A program made the translations under genes and the position numbers. The notes below the pieces were generated by a model. The model searched no databases. It was not told the origin of the DNA and saw nothing but the letters and a program-made list of their open reading frames with translations. From contig NZ_JAFBBQ010000001.1 of the NCBI RefSeq assembly GCF_016907255.1, positions 1,984,001 through 2,048,000 of the forward strand: a stretch of DNA of 64,000 nt. The letters run 5' to 3'. Positions 1-7,637 of the stretch are shown piece by piece. Numbering within the stretch: position 1 is the stretch's first letter; each line of letters begins with the position of its first letter. Source of the stretch: Microbacterium keratanolyticum (GTDB lineage Bacteria; Actinomycetota; Actinomycetes; Actinomycetales; Microbacteriaceae).

Positions 1-2
1 AC

Positions 3-356
3 GCGGCGGAGACGACGTGGTTTCTCTCCCGCGATGACTATGCGCGCGCCGACGCAGACGGTTTCGCCTGGGATGAGTTCGAGGTTCTCAGCAGGGACGC
101 GGCCGACGATCCCGAGAGCCTCGCCGCGGTGGCGGCGTTCTGGCGGTCGCATCTGCCGATCCTTCAGTCGGTTGACGGCGCGTACGTGTATCTGGCCGTT
201 CGCTCTGATGGTGCTGTCGTCTGCGGAGAGGAGCCCGAGTTCGAAGAGACGACCGTCGTCGCGGACAGCATCGGGCACCTGCTGGACCGGATCATCGCGG
301 AACCCGTGGTGCCGGGCGACATCATCGACCGGCTGTTCTTTCGCAGCGCGGTGTAG
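3..356 (+). CDS. SMI1/KNR4 (SUKH)-like protein, C-terminal part
   Basis: The reading frame is open from the window edge and ends at a TAG at 354-356, giving 117 residues without a start, so the 5' part lies outside the window. An acidic, aromatic-rich stretch with F-W-R-S-H, then a tyrosine/valine strand pair (Y-V-Y-L-A-V) and a conserved G-E-E-P-E-F, resembles the SUKH fold of SMI1/KNR4 proteins, where a chain like this ends with a helix before the C-terminus. SUKH proteins are often immunity or regulatory proteins, but no toxin gene is visible here. The assignment rests on overall look only; a plain hypothetical protein is the alternative. Confidence 0.55.
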   Translation, partial: AAETTWFLSRDDYARADADGFAWDEFEVLSRDAADDPESLAAVAAFWRSHLPILQSVDGAYVYLAVRSDGAVVCGEEPEFEETTVVADSIGHLLDRIIAEPVVPGDIIDRLFFRSAV

Positions 357-377
357 GGCACGCGCTCGCTCCGGAGA

Positions 378-719
378 TCAGCGCCCCGCTGCCGCCGAAA
401 CCACCGCGAAGAGGGCGACGGCGCCGACAGCGACCGAGAACAGCACGCTCACGAGCAGCAACCGCGCATCGGGCAGTCGAGAGGCATCCTCCACCGGTTC
501 CAGCGCCCGATACGCTGCCCGGTAGCGCGCTCGTGCGGCAACCCACAGCAGCGCGGAGACGATGAGCCCGATGACCCCGGCGATGATCCACAGCGCCGAG
601 TCGAGCATGACCGGAAGGATCCGCATGCTCACGAGCGACCCCACCGCGATGGCGAGAGCCGTCCGGCGCCAGGCGAGCTCGGTGCGCTCAGGCTGCAGGC
701 CGACGTCGTAGAGAGCCAT
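378..719 (-). CDS. DUF202 membrane protein
   Basis: The product is a 113-residue membrane protein. The N-terminus carries the DUF202 signature: a short soluble head with E-R-T-E-L-A-W-R-R-T-A-L, followed by three hydrophobic segments at about residues 20-38, 42-62 and 85-108. The family is widespread in bacteria and of unknown function (YidH-like proteins belong to it). The ATG at 717-719 overlaps the stop of the upstream gene in a TGATG arrangement, so the two DUF202 genes are translationally coupled. The frame stays open far upstream, but that extension only shadows the preceding gene. Confidence 0.8.
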   Translation of the reverse strand: MALYDVGLQPERTELAWRRTALAIAVGSLVSMRILPVMLDSALWIIAGVIGLIVSALLWVAARARYRAAYRALEPVEDASRLPDARLLLVSVLFSVAVGAVALFAVVSAAAGR

Positions 720-1078
720 CAGAGCAGAGTCGCGATGACGATCAGGATGCCTGCGACGGTGACGGCGATGCCCACGGCGGGGGCGAGCAGCGACGCCGGC
801 AGGGGAGTGTTCAGGCGCATCGCCTTCTCGCTGCGGATCCACCCGATCCACGCAAGCGCCGGGGTGATGATGCCGGCGATGATCAGCACGAGAGAAGCCG
901 CGAACTTCAGGTCGGGCTGCAGATCGAGCCCAAGCAGTTCGAGGGCGACGCCACCGGCGATCAACGCGAGCGCGGTGCGGGTCCACGCGAGGAACGTGCG
1001 CTCGTTCGCGAAGGTGAAGCGGGCGTCGGGCTCGGTGCCGTGACGGTAGACGGCCTGCGGGAATCGGCGGTCAGACAT
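719..1078 (-). CDS. DUF202 membrane protein (YidH-like)
   Basis: The product has 119 residues. The soluble N-terminus ends in the family motif F-A-N-E-R-T-F-L-A-W-T-R-T-A-L, followed by three transmembrane segments (about 33-50, 58-80 and 96-118). It is a paralogue of the next gene downstream, whose start overlaps its stop; the pair may form a heteromeric membrane complex, which is inference. A GGGAG ribosome site sits about five bases before the ATG. The function of the family is unknown. Confidence 0.85.
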   Translation of the reverse strand: MSDRRFPQAVYRHGTEPDARFTFANERTFLAWTRTALALIAGGVALELLGLDLQPDLKFAASLVLIIAGIITPALAWIGWIRSEKAMRLNTPLPASLLAPAVGIAVTVAGILIVIATLL

Positions 1079-1098
1079 AGGTCTCCCATCGGTGGTCC

Positions 1099-2079
1099 TC
1101 AGAGCGCGACGGTACGGAAACCGGCGTTGCCCATCGAGGAATCGGGGGTGTTCTGCGAGCGCGCCGAGTTGCGGTAGCGGTTGCAGTAGGAGATGTGGCA
1201 GAGGAAGCTGCCGCCGCGCAGGACGCGGGAGGTTCCGGATGCTGCGCCTGTCGGGTTCGCGGATTCGGAACGCTCATAGTACGTGGGGTCGTACCAGTCA
1301 GCGCACCACTCCCACACGTTGCCGACGGTCTGCCACAGGCCGTAGCCGTTGGGCTCGAAGGTGCGCACGGGGGCCGTGGTGAGGAAGCCGTCGTCGAGCG
1401 TGTTCTCGCGGGGGAAGGTTCCCTGCCAGATGTTGACTCGCCATCCGCCGTCGTCGACCTCTGCGTCGCCCCACGGATACTTGGCGGCGTGCAGTCCGCC
1501 GCGGGAGGCGTACTCCCACTCGGCCTCCGTGGGCAGACGGCGGCCTGCCCACTCGCAGTAGGCCATCGCATCGTTCCAGCTCACGTGCACGACCGGGTGG
1601 TCACCGAGTCCTTCGATCGATGATTCGCTGCCGCCGGGATGTGCCCAGTCAGCGCCCCGTACGCCGAGCCACCATGGCGTTCCCGGGGGCTGGCCGAGGA
1701 TGTCTTCCTGCGGAGCAGCGAGTGCGAGGTGGAAGACAGCGGAGAATCCGAACGTCTCGGCCTCCGTGCGGTAGCCGGTCGCCGCCACGAAGGCGGCGAA
1801 GGCGTCGTTCGTGACGGAGGTCGCATCGATCGAGAAGGCGTCGATCGCGACCTCGTGCAGTGGGGTCTCGCCGTCACCGGGGTTGCGGTCGCCGGACGAG
1901 TCGCCCATGAGGAACGTGCCTGCGGGGATCTGCACCTGCTCGATCGAGTGGGTGCTGCCTGCCTGCGGGACCGGGGCTGCTTCTGCCGGGCGGGGCTGCA
2001 GGGTGAGGAACTGTTCGCGTCCGGGCGCGCCGCAGGCGCAGTGGGGGCCGCAGCCCTCGCCCTCAATCGGTTCAGTCAT
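1099..2079 (-). CDS. formylglycine-generating enzyme (FGE/SUMF1 family)
   Basis: A protein of 326 residues with the full FGE-sulfatase fold: I-P-A-G-T-F-L-M-G-D, L-P-T-E-A-E-W-E-Y-A, a W-E-W-C-A-D-W motif and the C-terminal R-G-G-S-F-L-C-H-x-S-Y-C-x-R-Y-R. Cys294 and Cys299, spaced five apart, correspond to the copper-binding active-site pair of actinobacterial FGEs. These enzymes oxidise the Cys of a C-x-P-x-R motif in sulfatases to formylglycine. The N-terminus has an extra cysteine cluster (Cys10, 14, 16). I chose the ATG at 2079 because earlier starts would run toward the divergent gene at 2160. No sulfatase or C-x-P-x-R protein is encoded in this window, so its client is elsewhere. Confidence 0.9.
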   Translation of the reverse strand: MTEPIEGEGCGPHCACGAPGREQFLTLQPRPAEAAPVPQAGSTHSIEQVQIPAGTFLMGDSSGDRNPGDGETPLHEVAIDAFSIDATSVTNDAFAAFVAATGYRTEAETFGFSAVFHLALAAPQEDILGQPPGTPWWLGVRGADWAHPGGSESSIEGLGDHPVVHVSWNDAMAYCEWAGRRLPTEAEWEYASRGGLHAAKYPWGDAEVDDGGWRVNIWQGTFPRENTLDDGFLTTAPVRTFEPNGYGLWQTVGNVWEWCADWYDPTYYERSESANPTGAASGTSRVLRGGSFLCHISYCNRYRNSARSQNTPDSSMGNAGFRTVAL

Positions 2080-2147
2080 CGGAAACGATTCTACCGAGAG
2101 GCTCCCGGGAGGGAGATTCCGCGGGACCGGGCGCTCCACAGGAGAGC

Positions 2148-2153
2148 TACGAT
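2148..2153 (+). promoter_or_regulatory. -10 element TACGAT, leaderless start
   Basis: TACGAT ends exactly six bases before the ATG at 2160, which places transcription start at or next to the A of the start codon. No ribosome site fits that ATG. Confidence 0.55.
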
Positions 2154-2159
2154 TCTGAG

Positions 2160-2387
2160 ATGGCCAGCGAAGAGCAGATCGACGACGTCTCCATCGGGGG
2201 CGATGTCATTCGCCTCGGGCAGTTCCTGAAGTTCGCAGGACTGATCGACTCCGGCGGCGACGCGAAAGAGGCCATCATCGACGGCTATGTGCTGGTGAAC
2301 GGCGAAGCCGATCGCCGCCGCGGACGGCAGCTGCACGACGGCGACATCGTCAGCTTCGAAGGTCGTTCCGCGCGCGTGCGCCCCTGA
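2160..2387 (+). CDS. S4-domain RNA-binding protein
   Basis: A 75-residue protein that consists of little more than one S4 RNA-binding domain: I-R-L-G-Q-F-L-K-F at the start, then A-K-E-A-I-I-D-G-Y-V-L-V-N-G-E and a C-terminal G-D-I-V-S-F strand. Stand-alone S4 proteins of this size (YbcJ/YaaA type) bind structured RNA, often in connection with ribosomes, but the exact target is not known. It is transcribed divergently from the FGE gene and appears to be a single-gene unit. Confidence 0.85.
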   Translation: MASEEQIDDVSIGGDVIRLGQFLKFAGLIDSGGDAKEAIIDGYVLVNGEADRRRGRQLHDGDIVSFEGRSARVRP

Positions 2388-2396
2388 CCGGACGGG

Positions 2397-2885
2397 TCAG
2401 AAGCCCACGGAGAAGACGACGTGCTCCTTCGCTGATGCCGCATCCGCGAAGAACGTGCGCACACCGGCGAGCCAACCGAGCGCGTACCCCTCCTCATCGG
2501 GGCCGTACTCGGGGTTGCGAAGCTCTTCCGGCATGACGGCATAGGCGCGCGAGAACTCCTCGTCGCTGAGCACCGCGAGGTACTCGGCGACCTCCGCGAC
2601 CTCAGCCGGATCGAGGTGCGTCACCCAGGATTCGTCGTCATCCTCCTGCAGCTTTCGAGCGCCGCCGATCACGCCGCGGGCGGGCCAGGCGGCCTCATCG
2701 CCCTCGGGCGCGATCGCGCAGTGGATCGGATCCCACGCCTTGTCGGTCTCACACGCGCGCGAGTACACCTCTTCGTTCTCTTCCAGAGCCGACAGCGCCG
2801 CTCCCAGAGCCTCATCGTCGCCCGTGCAGGCGAGGACCGCCGCTGCCTGTTCCGCCGTCAGCCGCATGTGCAATCCGAGTTCCAT
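2397..2885 (-). CDS. DUF1877 family protein (YfbM-like)
   Basis: An acidic 162-residue soluble protein with the DUF1877 pattern: an N-terminal helix (L-T-A-E-Q-A-A-A-V-L), the central D-K-A-W-D-P-I-H-C motif, H-L-D-P-A-E-V-A-E-V-A and a C-terminal aromatic helix. DUF1877/YfbM proteins have no assigned biochemical role. The ATG at 2885 has no ribosome site but follows a -10 element by six bases. The gene converges on the S4 gene with nine bases between their stops. Confidence 0.8.
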   Translation of the reverse strand: MELGLHMRLTAEQAAAVLACTGDDEALGAALSALEENEEVYSRACETDKAWDPIHCAIAPEGDEAAWPARGVIGGARKLQEDDDESWVTHLDPAEVAEVAEYLAVLSDEEFSRAYAVMPEELRNPEYGPDEEGYALGWLAGVRTFFADAASAKEHVVFSVGF

Positions 2886-2891
2886 GGGGAC

Positions 2892-2897
2892 AAGATA
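2892..2897 (-). promoter_or_regulatory. -10 element TATCTT, leaderless start
   Basis: Read on the minus strand, TATCTT ends six bases before the DUF1877 start codon at 2885. It fills most of the 29-base gap after the esterase gene. Confidence 0.5.
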
Positions 2898-2914
2898 GCG
2901 CGGACGCCGCGGCT

Positions 2915-4012
2915 CTATGGCTGCGTGGTGTGAGCGTTCAGGAAGTCGATGGTCTTCTGCAACGCGGTCTGCGCATCCGGCATGTCGAGGTGGAACTGGT
3001 ACTCGTGCGGCAGTGCAGGTTCGTGATCGGCGGGCCAGAACTGCGTCGTCAGATCGACGCCGAGCGCATCCAGGCGCTGGGCCATCGGGATCGACTGCAG
3101 CCAGGTGAGTCCGTCGCCGTTTCCACCGGAGATGTAGGTCGTGGGGAAGTCCTCGTTCACGAAGTCGATCGTCGACATCATCGCGCCGGTGGAGCCCACC
3201 GCCCAGTTCTTCGTGCCGCTGTACGCCCACATCGACGTCTTCAGCCCCCAACCCAGGATGCCGTCGAGTGCCGCGAGAGCCGAGAGGTCGTAGACGCCGC
3301 AGTTGAGAACGGTGGCGACGAGCTGGGATGACGTGAGCGCGGGCGTCATGTCCATCAGAGCGGCATAGTCGGGGTTCGTGACGATCGTTGCGACCTGGCT
3401 CGCGAGCTGTGCGCCAGCGGAATCTCCGGCAAGCACGATCTGCGAGGGATCGACGCCCAGGTCGTCGGCGTTGTCGACGATGTAGGCGAGCGCCTCGTTG
3501 ATCTGGTGAACGGCGAGGGGATAGACGCCCTCGGGCCCGCGCGTGTAGTCCACGGCGATCATCGTGTAGCCCTCGCCGGCGAGGATCTGCATGTACGGAT
3601 CGACGTCTTCCTTCGATCCGGAGATCCAGGCACCACCGTGGATCCACACCACGGTCGGGAGCGGCTCCGTGGCGGAGGCCGGGGTGAAGACATCCATCGT
3701 CGTATCGTCATCGCCGGTGAGTCCGTCGGAGCCGTAGGCGATGTCGCGCGTCGCCGTGACGGGCGTGTCGGGGACGTGCCGTTTCATCTCGGCCGCCGTC
3801 GCCTCACCGCCCTGTGTGAATACCGCGCGGATGAGCATCGCGGACGGCCAGGACGTGATCGATCCGACCAGAGCCACGATCACGCCGACCGCGAGGATCA
3901 CGCCGATCGTGATGCGGGTGCGATGCCACGGACGGTGCCGCTTCTTCGATGTCGTCGACGCCGGGGGAGCCGTGGACTCATCGTGCTGGGCGGTGTCTGC
4001 GGGGTTGGTCAT
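2915..4012 (-). CDS. membrane-anchored alpha/beta-hydrolase (esterase/lipase)
   Basis: 365 residues. A basic, proline-rich head is followed by one transmembrane helix at about 33-56 and then an alpha/beta-hydrolase domain. The oxyanion motif W-I-H-G-G-A-W and the nucleophile elbow G-D-S-A-G are intact, and W-P-A-D-H plus L-P-H-E-Y-Q near the C-terminus supply candidate acid and base residues. This is the HGG/GDSAG esterase (hormone-sensitive-lipase or BD-FAE) type; the substrate is unknown. An ideal GGAGGG ribosome site lies seven bases before the ATG at 4012, so the GTG five codons upstream is rejected. It probably acts at the outer face of the membrane. Confidence 0.85.
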   Translation of the reverse strand: MTNPADTAQHDESTAPPASTTSKKRHRPWHRTRITIGVILAVGVIVALVGSITSWPSAMLIRAVFTQGGEATAAEMKRHVPDTPVTATRDIAYGSDGLTGDDDTTMDVFTPASATEPLPTVVWIHGGAWISGSKEDVDPYMQILAGEGYTMIAVDYTRGPEGVYPLAVHQINEALAYIVDNADDLGVDPSQIVLAGDSAGAQLASQVATIVTNPDYAALMDMTPALTSSQLVATVLNCGVYDLSALAALDGILGWGLKTSMWAYSGTKNWAVGSTGAMMSTIDFVNEDFPTTYISGGNGDGLTWLQSIPMAQRLDALGVDLTTQFWPADHEPALPHEYQFHLDMPDAQTALQKTIDFLNAHTTQP

Positions 4013-4084
4013 CGTCCCTCCTCGCACTCAGTGTGGCAGGAGAGGCGTCGGTGAGGCCAGCACCAGTATTCCGGGGGCGACGGC

Positions 4085-5023
4085 TCAGCGGGCGGCGTGG
4101 ACGACCGCGAGGTTGCGCTCCGCCGTCGTCACGATCGCATCCACGGTGACGTCGTCGGGGCGTCGTGCCACCTTGACCGAGAGCCAGGGCACATCGCCCG
4201 CCGCGGCGAGAGCAGCCGACACGTGCGCTGCGTCGAGCAGAGACTCTGATTCGGGGAACGTCTCGGCGATCGGCAGATGCGCGTCGAGCCAGGCCGGGCC
4301 GTAGGCCCCGGAGACGGCAGATGCTCCGGAGAACGCCAGCCCTGCGAGGTGGCCGCTCGCGGCCGCATCCGCGATCTGTGCGGTCACCGCATCGGCATCC
4401 TGCAGCTCGATCGCGGAGCGGCCCCAGTTGATCCACATGCCGACGGGAGCCTTCGATGCCTCGATCGCTTCGAGCTCGGCGGCCATCGAGAGGAAGCGCT
4501 TCTCACCGGCCCGCCCCGCGACGAACGCGTCGCAGTGCTCGATGACCAGCTGTGCTCCCGACCAGTCCCAGCTGCCGATCTCGGCGAGGGAGCGTGCGAG
4601 CGCGTCGATGCTGTCCTGCCCGTAGGCCGCAGCGTTCTGCGGGGCGCTGTGCAGCGTCACGATCGCGACGGATGCCGCGCTCTCCGCGCGGACGCGCGCG
4701 ACATCGGCCGCCACGCGGCGCAGATCGGTGAGAGCCTTCGCGCGACCGGTCTCGTCAGGGGAGGCGATGCCGTAGGAGGCGTCTGCGGCGCAGCTCTTCA
4801 TGACCCACGGAATCGCCGTCAGCGCGAGCTGCGCGCCGGCGGGGACGTGGGCAAGGAACCACGCCTCGTCGTGCGGATGCAGCCCGTCGACCCAGGGAAC
4901 CTCAAGACCGGTGACGCCCGGCAGTGCGAACAGCGCGGGAAGCAGTTCGGCTTCCAGAGTCGGATCCCACTGCGCGTGTGCCGGAGAGAGTGGGTACGAG
5001 CTCAGGAGGATGGGCGTACTCAT
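4085..5023 (-). CDS. DUF4862 family protein of sialic-acid operon
   Basis: 312 residues, soluble, with no signal peptide. The alternating hydrophobic strand/helix pattern and motifs such as G-L-E-V-P-W, V-T-L-H-S-A-P, L-V-I-E-H-C-D and G-L-A-F-S-G-A suggest a TIM-barrel fold like sugar isomerases of the xylose-isomerase type. I recognise it as DUF4862, a family of unknown function. It is the last gene of the sialic-acid operon; its ATG overlaps the nanE stop as ATGA. The position argues for a role in sialic-acid or amino-sugar breakdown, for example acting on a modified sialic acid or an epimer. No function should be assigned beyond that. Confidence 0.75.
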   Translation of the reverse strand: MSTPILLSSYPLSPAHAQWDPTLEAELLPALFALPGVTGLEVPWVDGLHPHDEAWFLAHVPAGAQLALTAIPWVMKSCAADASYGIASPDETGRAKALTDLRRVAADVARVRAESAASVAIVTLHSAPQNAAAYGQDSIDALARSLAEIGSWDWSGAQLVIEHCDAFVAGRAGEKRFLSMAAELEAIEASKAPVGMWINWGRSAIELQDADAVTAQIADAAASGHLAGLAFSGASAVSGAYGPAWLDAHLPIAETFPESESLLDAAHVSAALAAAGDVPWLSVKVARRPDDVTVDAIVTTAERNLAVVHAAR

Positions 5024-5715
5024 TCGTTCGCTTCCTTGGCGATGGCGGCGACGAACCACGAGGTGATCGTCGACGGGTGGGTGATCGCTGTGCCCACGCA
5101 TACCGAATCGGCGCCGGCCGCGAGCGCTGCCGCCGCCTGTGCCGGGCTGTGCACACGGCCCTCCGCGACGATCGGGCGCGAGCAGTGCTCCGCGAACTGG
5201 GCGATCAGCTCAAGGTCAGGGCCCTCGGTCTTCGGGCGCTCGCCGGTGTAGCCCGAGAGCGTCGTGCCGAGGATGTCGGCTCCCGCTGCTTCGGCGGCGA
5301 TCGCGTCGTCGAGCGAACCGCAGTCGGCCATGATGAGCACATCGCTGTGCGCGCGGATCTGCGCGATCGTCTCGGTGAGCGTCAGTCCGTCGGGACGCGG
5401 GCGACGGGTGCCGTCGATCGCCACGATGTCGGCGCCGGCGTCGGCGACGGCGCGGGCGTGCTCCGCCGTCGGAGTGATGAACACCTCGTCGTCACCGTCC
5501 TTCCAGAGTCCGATGATCGGCACAGGGAGTTCGGACACGGCGCGGATGTCGGCGATGCCCTGCACGCGGATCGCGGCGGCACCGCCCACGATCGCAGCCT
5601 GGGCGACCTGTGCCATGGTGCGCGGGTCGCGCATCGCTTCGCCGGGGTAGGCCTGGCAGGACACAGTGAGGCCGCCGCGCAGGCGGTCGACGATCTCGGC
5701 GGGGGTGAATCTCAT
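5020..5715 (-). CDS. nanE: N-acylmannosamine-6-phosphate 2-epimerase
   Basis: 231 residues, the usual length of NanE. It converts ManNAc-6-phosphate to GlcNAc-6-phosphate, the third step of sialic-acid breakdown, in the cytosol. The N-terminal G-G-L-T-V-S-C-Q-A, the G-L-W-K-D catalytic-lysine region (Lys72), V-A-I-D-G-T-R-R-P-R-P, D-C-G-S and V-A-E-G-R-V-H are all family hallmarks of this TIM barrel. The start at 5715 overlaps the nanK stop by four bases. It lies between nanK and the DUF4862 gene. Confidence 0.95.
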   Translation of the reverse strand: MRFTPAEIVDRLRGGLTVSCQAYPGEAMRDPRTMAQVAQAAIVGGAAAIRVQGIADIRAVSELPVPIIGLWKDGDDEVFITPTAEHARAVADAGADIVAIDGTRRPRPDGLTLTETIAQIRAHSDVLIMADCGSLDDAIAAEAAGADILGTTLSGYTGERPKTEGPDLELIAQFAEHCSRPIVAEGRVHSPAQAAAALAAGADSVCVGTAITHPSTITSWFVAAIAKEANE

Positions 5716-6671
5716 GGGGTGACCTCTCCGGCGTCGACAGCATCCCAGGCGGATGCGGCCGCGCCGCGCAGCGGTGCGTCGTTGCCGAGAGCACCGGGAA
5801 GAAGGGGGATTGTCTGCAGGGCGTCGATGACCTCGGCGCGGAAGGCCTGCTCCATCGGCTGCCACCAGGCGTCGCCGATGTGCGGCACGCCGCCGGTGAT
5901 CACGATGCGCTCGGGATCGAGCAGCGTGGCTGCTCCTGCCAGCGCGCGGCCGACGGCGGCGGCGGATTCCCGCATCGCGCGGAGGGAGAGGGCATCACCG
6001 GATGCCGCAGCGGCGGCGATCCCGCGGGCATCGCGGATCTCAGGAGACCCGCCGATGGCGAGGTAGTGCGCGTGCATGCCGATGCCGGAGCCGATGGCCT
6101 CCAGGTGGCCCAGGCGACCGCAGGGACAGCGCAGATGCTCGGCACCGGGAGTGGGGACGTGCGCGATCTCGCCAGCGACGTGGTGCGCACCGCGCACGGC
6201 TCGCCCGTCGAGGATGAGTCCGGAGCCGACGCCCGTGCCGACGGCGACGATGAGGGCGCTGCGCGCGCCCGATGCAGCGCCGTGACGGAACTCTCCGGCG
6301 GCATGTGCGTCGACGTCGTTCTGCACGGCGACGGGGGAGTCGCCATTCAGATGGACCGAGAGCCCCGCGCGTACGAGATCGGCCAGGGGCGTGCCTGGCC
6401 AGTCGGTGAAGGTGTCGGTCGAAGAGACGATGCGGCCGTGTGCCGCATCCACGACGCCTGCCGTGCCGATGCCGACGGCACGCAGGCGCGCGCCGTCGGC
6501 ATCAGCGAGGAGCTGTTCGGCGAGGGAGATCACCGTCGCCACGACCGCCGCCGGCCCCTGCAGCGCAGGGGTCGGGGCGGTCATGGTGAACAGCGGAACA
6601 TCGTCGCGGCCAGCGAGCGCGGCAGCGGTCTTCGTGCCGCCGATATCGACAGCCAGGACGACGTCAGTCAT
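5712..6671 (-). CDS. nanK: N-acetylmannosamine kinase (ROK family)
   Basis: 319 residues with the ROK architecture: the phosphate loop D-I-G-G-T-K-T at residues 9-15, G-T-G-V-G-S-G, and the zinc region E-I-A-H-...-C-P-C-G-R-L-G-H-L-E. The usual ROK zinc motif is C-x-C-G-x-x-G-C-x-E; here the third cysteine is replaced by His, a tolerable zinc ligand. In this context it should phosphorylate ManNAc at the 6-position, upstream of NanE. Its ATG shares one base with the TGA of nanA (TGATG). A glucokinase or a ROK repressor is unlikely, since no helix-turn-helix is present. Confidence 0.9.
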   Translation of the reverse strand: MTDVVLAVDIGGTKTAAALAGRDDVPLFTMTAPTPALQGPAAVVATVISLAEQLLADADGARLRAVGIGTAGVVDAAHGRIVSSTDTFTDWPGTPLADLVRAGLSVHLNGDSPVAVQNDVDAHAAGEFRHGAASGARSALIVAVGTGVGSGLILDGRAVRGAHHVAGEIAHVPTPGAEHLRCPCGRLGHLEAIGSGIGMHAHYLAIGGSPEIRDARGIAAAAASGDALSLRAMRESAAAVGRALAGAATLLDPERIVITGGVPHIGDAWWQPMEQAFRAEVIDALQTIPLLPGALGNDAPLRGAAASAWDAVDAGEVTP

Positions 6672-7618
6672 CAGGCGCTGACGCCCGCAGGAAGCAGCTC
6701 GTGTGCGGCGAGGATGCCGCGGATCTTCTCCACAGCGTTCGCGTCGAGCGACTGCACGCCGGCAGCCATCGTCGCGTGGTCGATGATGCCGCGTGCGTGC
6801 ATCGCCGCCTTGAACGCGCCGACACCCGTGGCGTCGCCTGAGAGGCCCTTGGGCTGGAACACGATGTCGAAGATGCTGTTGATGCGCTCCTGCTCGGTGC
6901 GCGCAGCATCCCAGTCGCCGCGCTCTGCGGCATCCCACAGACGCACGTAGCCTTCGGCCTCGACGTTCGCGAGACCGGGAACCACGCCGTCGGCGCCCGC
7001 GAGCGCCATCGCGTCGACCACCATCTCGTGGCCGGTCAGCAGCTGCAGCGGGTGTCCGGCGGCGTTGTTGGCGGCGAGGAGGCGGCGGAAGCCCACGTCG
7101 TCACCCGAGGAGTCCTTCACACCGTGAATCGTACCGTCGAGTGCGAGCTCCATGAGCAGGTCGAGGCTCAGCTTGGAGTGCACGCGCACCGGGATGTCGT
7201 AGGCCCAGAGCGGCGCATCGATCGCGGCGGCGATGGTGCGGAAATGCGCAGCGTGCTCGGCCACGGAGTTCAGCGTGTAGAGCGGCGTCGTGGTGACGAC
7301 TGCGTCTGCGCCTGCGGCGACGAGCTGGCGTGCGAGCGCAGCCGTGCGTGCCGAGGTGAGGTCGATCGCACCGGCGATGATCGGCGCGCGGCCGGCGGCT
7401 GCGCTCTTGATCGTGGCGAGGATCTCCAGACGCTGTGCGTCGGTGAAGTACGCGGTCTCACCCGTCGAGCCCAGCGCGAACAGGCCCTTCACTCCCGCGG
7501 TGATGAGGTAGTCGACCAGGCGCTCCAGCGATGCGTGGTCGATCTCGCCGCTGGGGAGCAGGGGAGTGGCGACGGGAGGGACAACCCCGGTGAAGACGGG
7601 GGCAGAGGTGGCAGTCAT
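6671..7618 (-). CDS. nanA: N-acetylneuraminate lyase (DapA/NanA family)
   Basis: 315 residues of the DHDPS/NAL TIM-barrel family. The substrate-carboxylate motif G-S-T-G-E is at 50-54, the catalytic Tyr at 140 (W-A-Y-D-I-P) and the Schiff-base Lys at 168 (G-V-K-D-S-S-G-D). It splits N-acetylneuraminate into ManNAc and pyruvate. Sequence alone cannot separate NanA from other family members such as dihydrodipicolinate synthase; the neighbours nanK and nanE decide. The ATG at 7618 has an AGGAAAG ribosome site, so the longer frame start is rejected. A 19-base gap separates it from the ATPase gene. Confidence 0.9.
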   Translation of the reverse strand: MTATSAPVFTGVVPPVATPLLPSGEIDHASLERLVDYLITAGVKGLFALGSTGETAYFTDAQRLEILATIKSAAAGRAPIIAGAIDLTSARTAALARQLVAAGADAVVTTTPLYTLNSVAEHAAHFRTIAAAIDAPLWAYDIPVRVHSKLSLDLLMELALDGTIHGVKDSSGDDVGFRRLLAANNAAGHPLQLLTGHEMVVDAMALAGADGVVPGLANVEAEGYVRLWDAAERGDWDAARTEQERINSIFDIVFQPKGLSGDATGVGAFKAAMHARGIIDHATMAAGVQSLDANAVEKIRGILAAHELLPAGVSA

Positions 7619-7637
7619 TTTCTTTCCTGTGTGATCT

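Noticed and set aside
1099..4012. Sulfatase gene as partner of the formylglycine-generating enzyme
   Set aside because: The neighbouring hydrolase is an HGG/GDSAG esterase and no C-x-P-x-R sulfatase motif was seen in any gene of the window.
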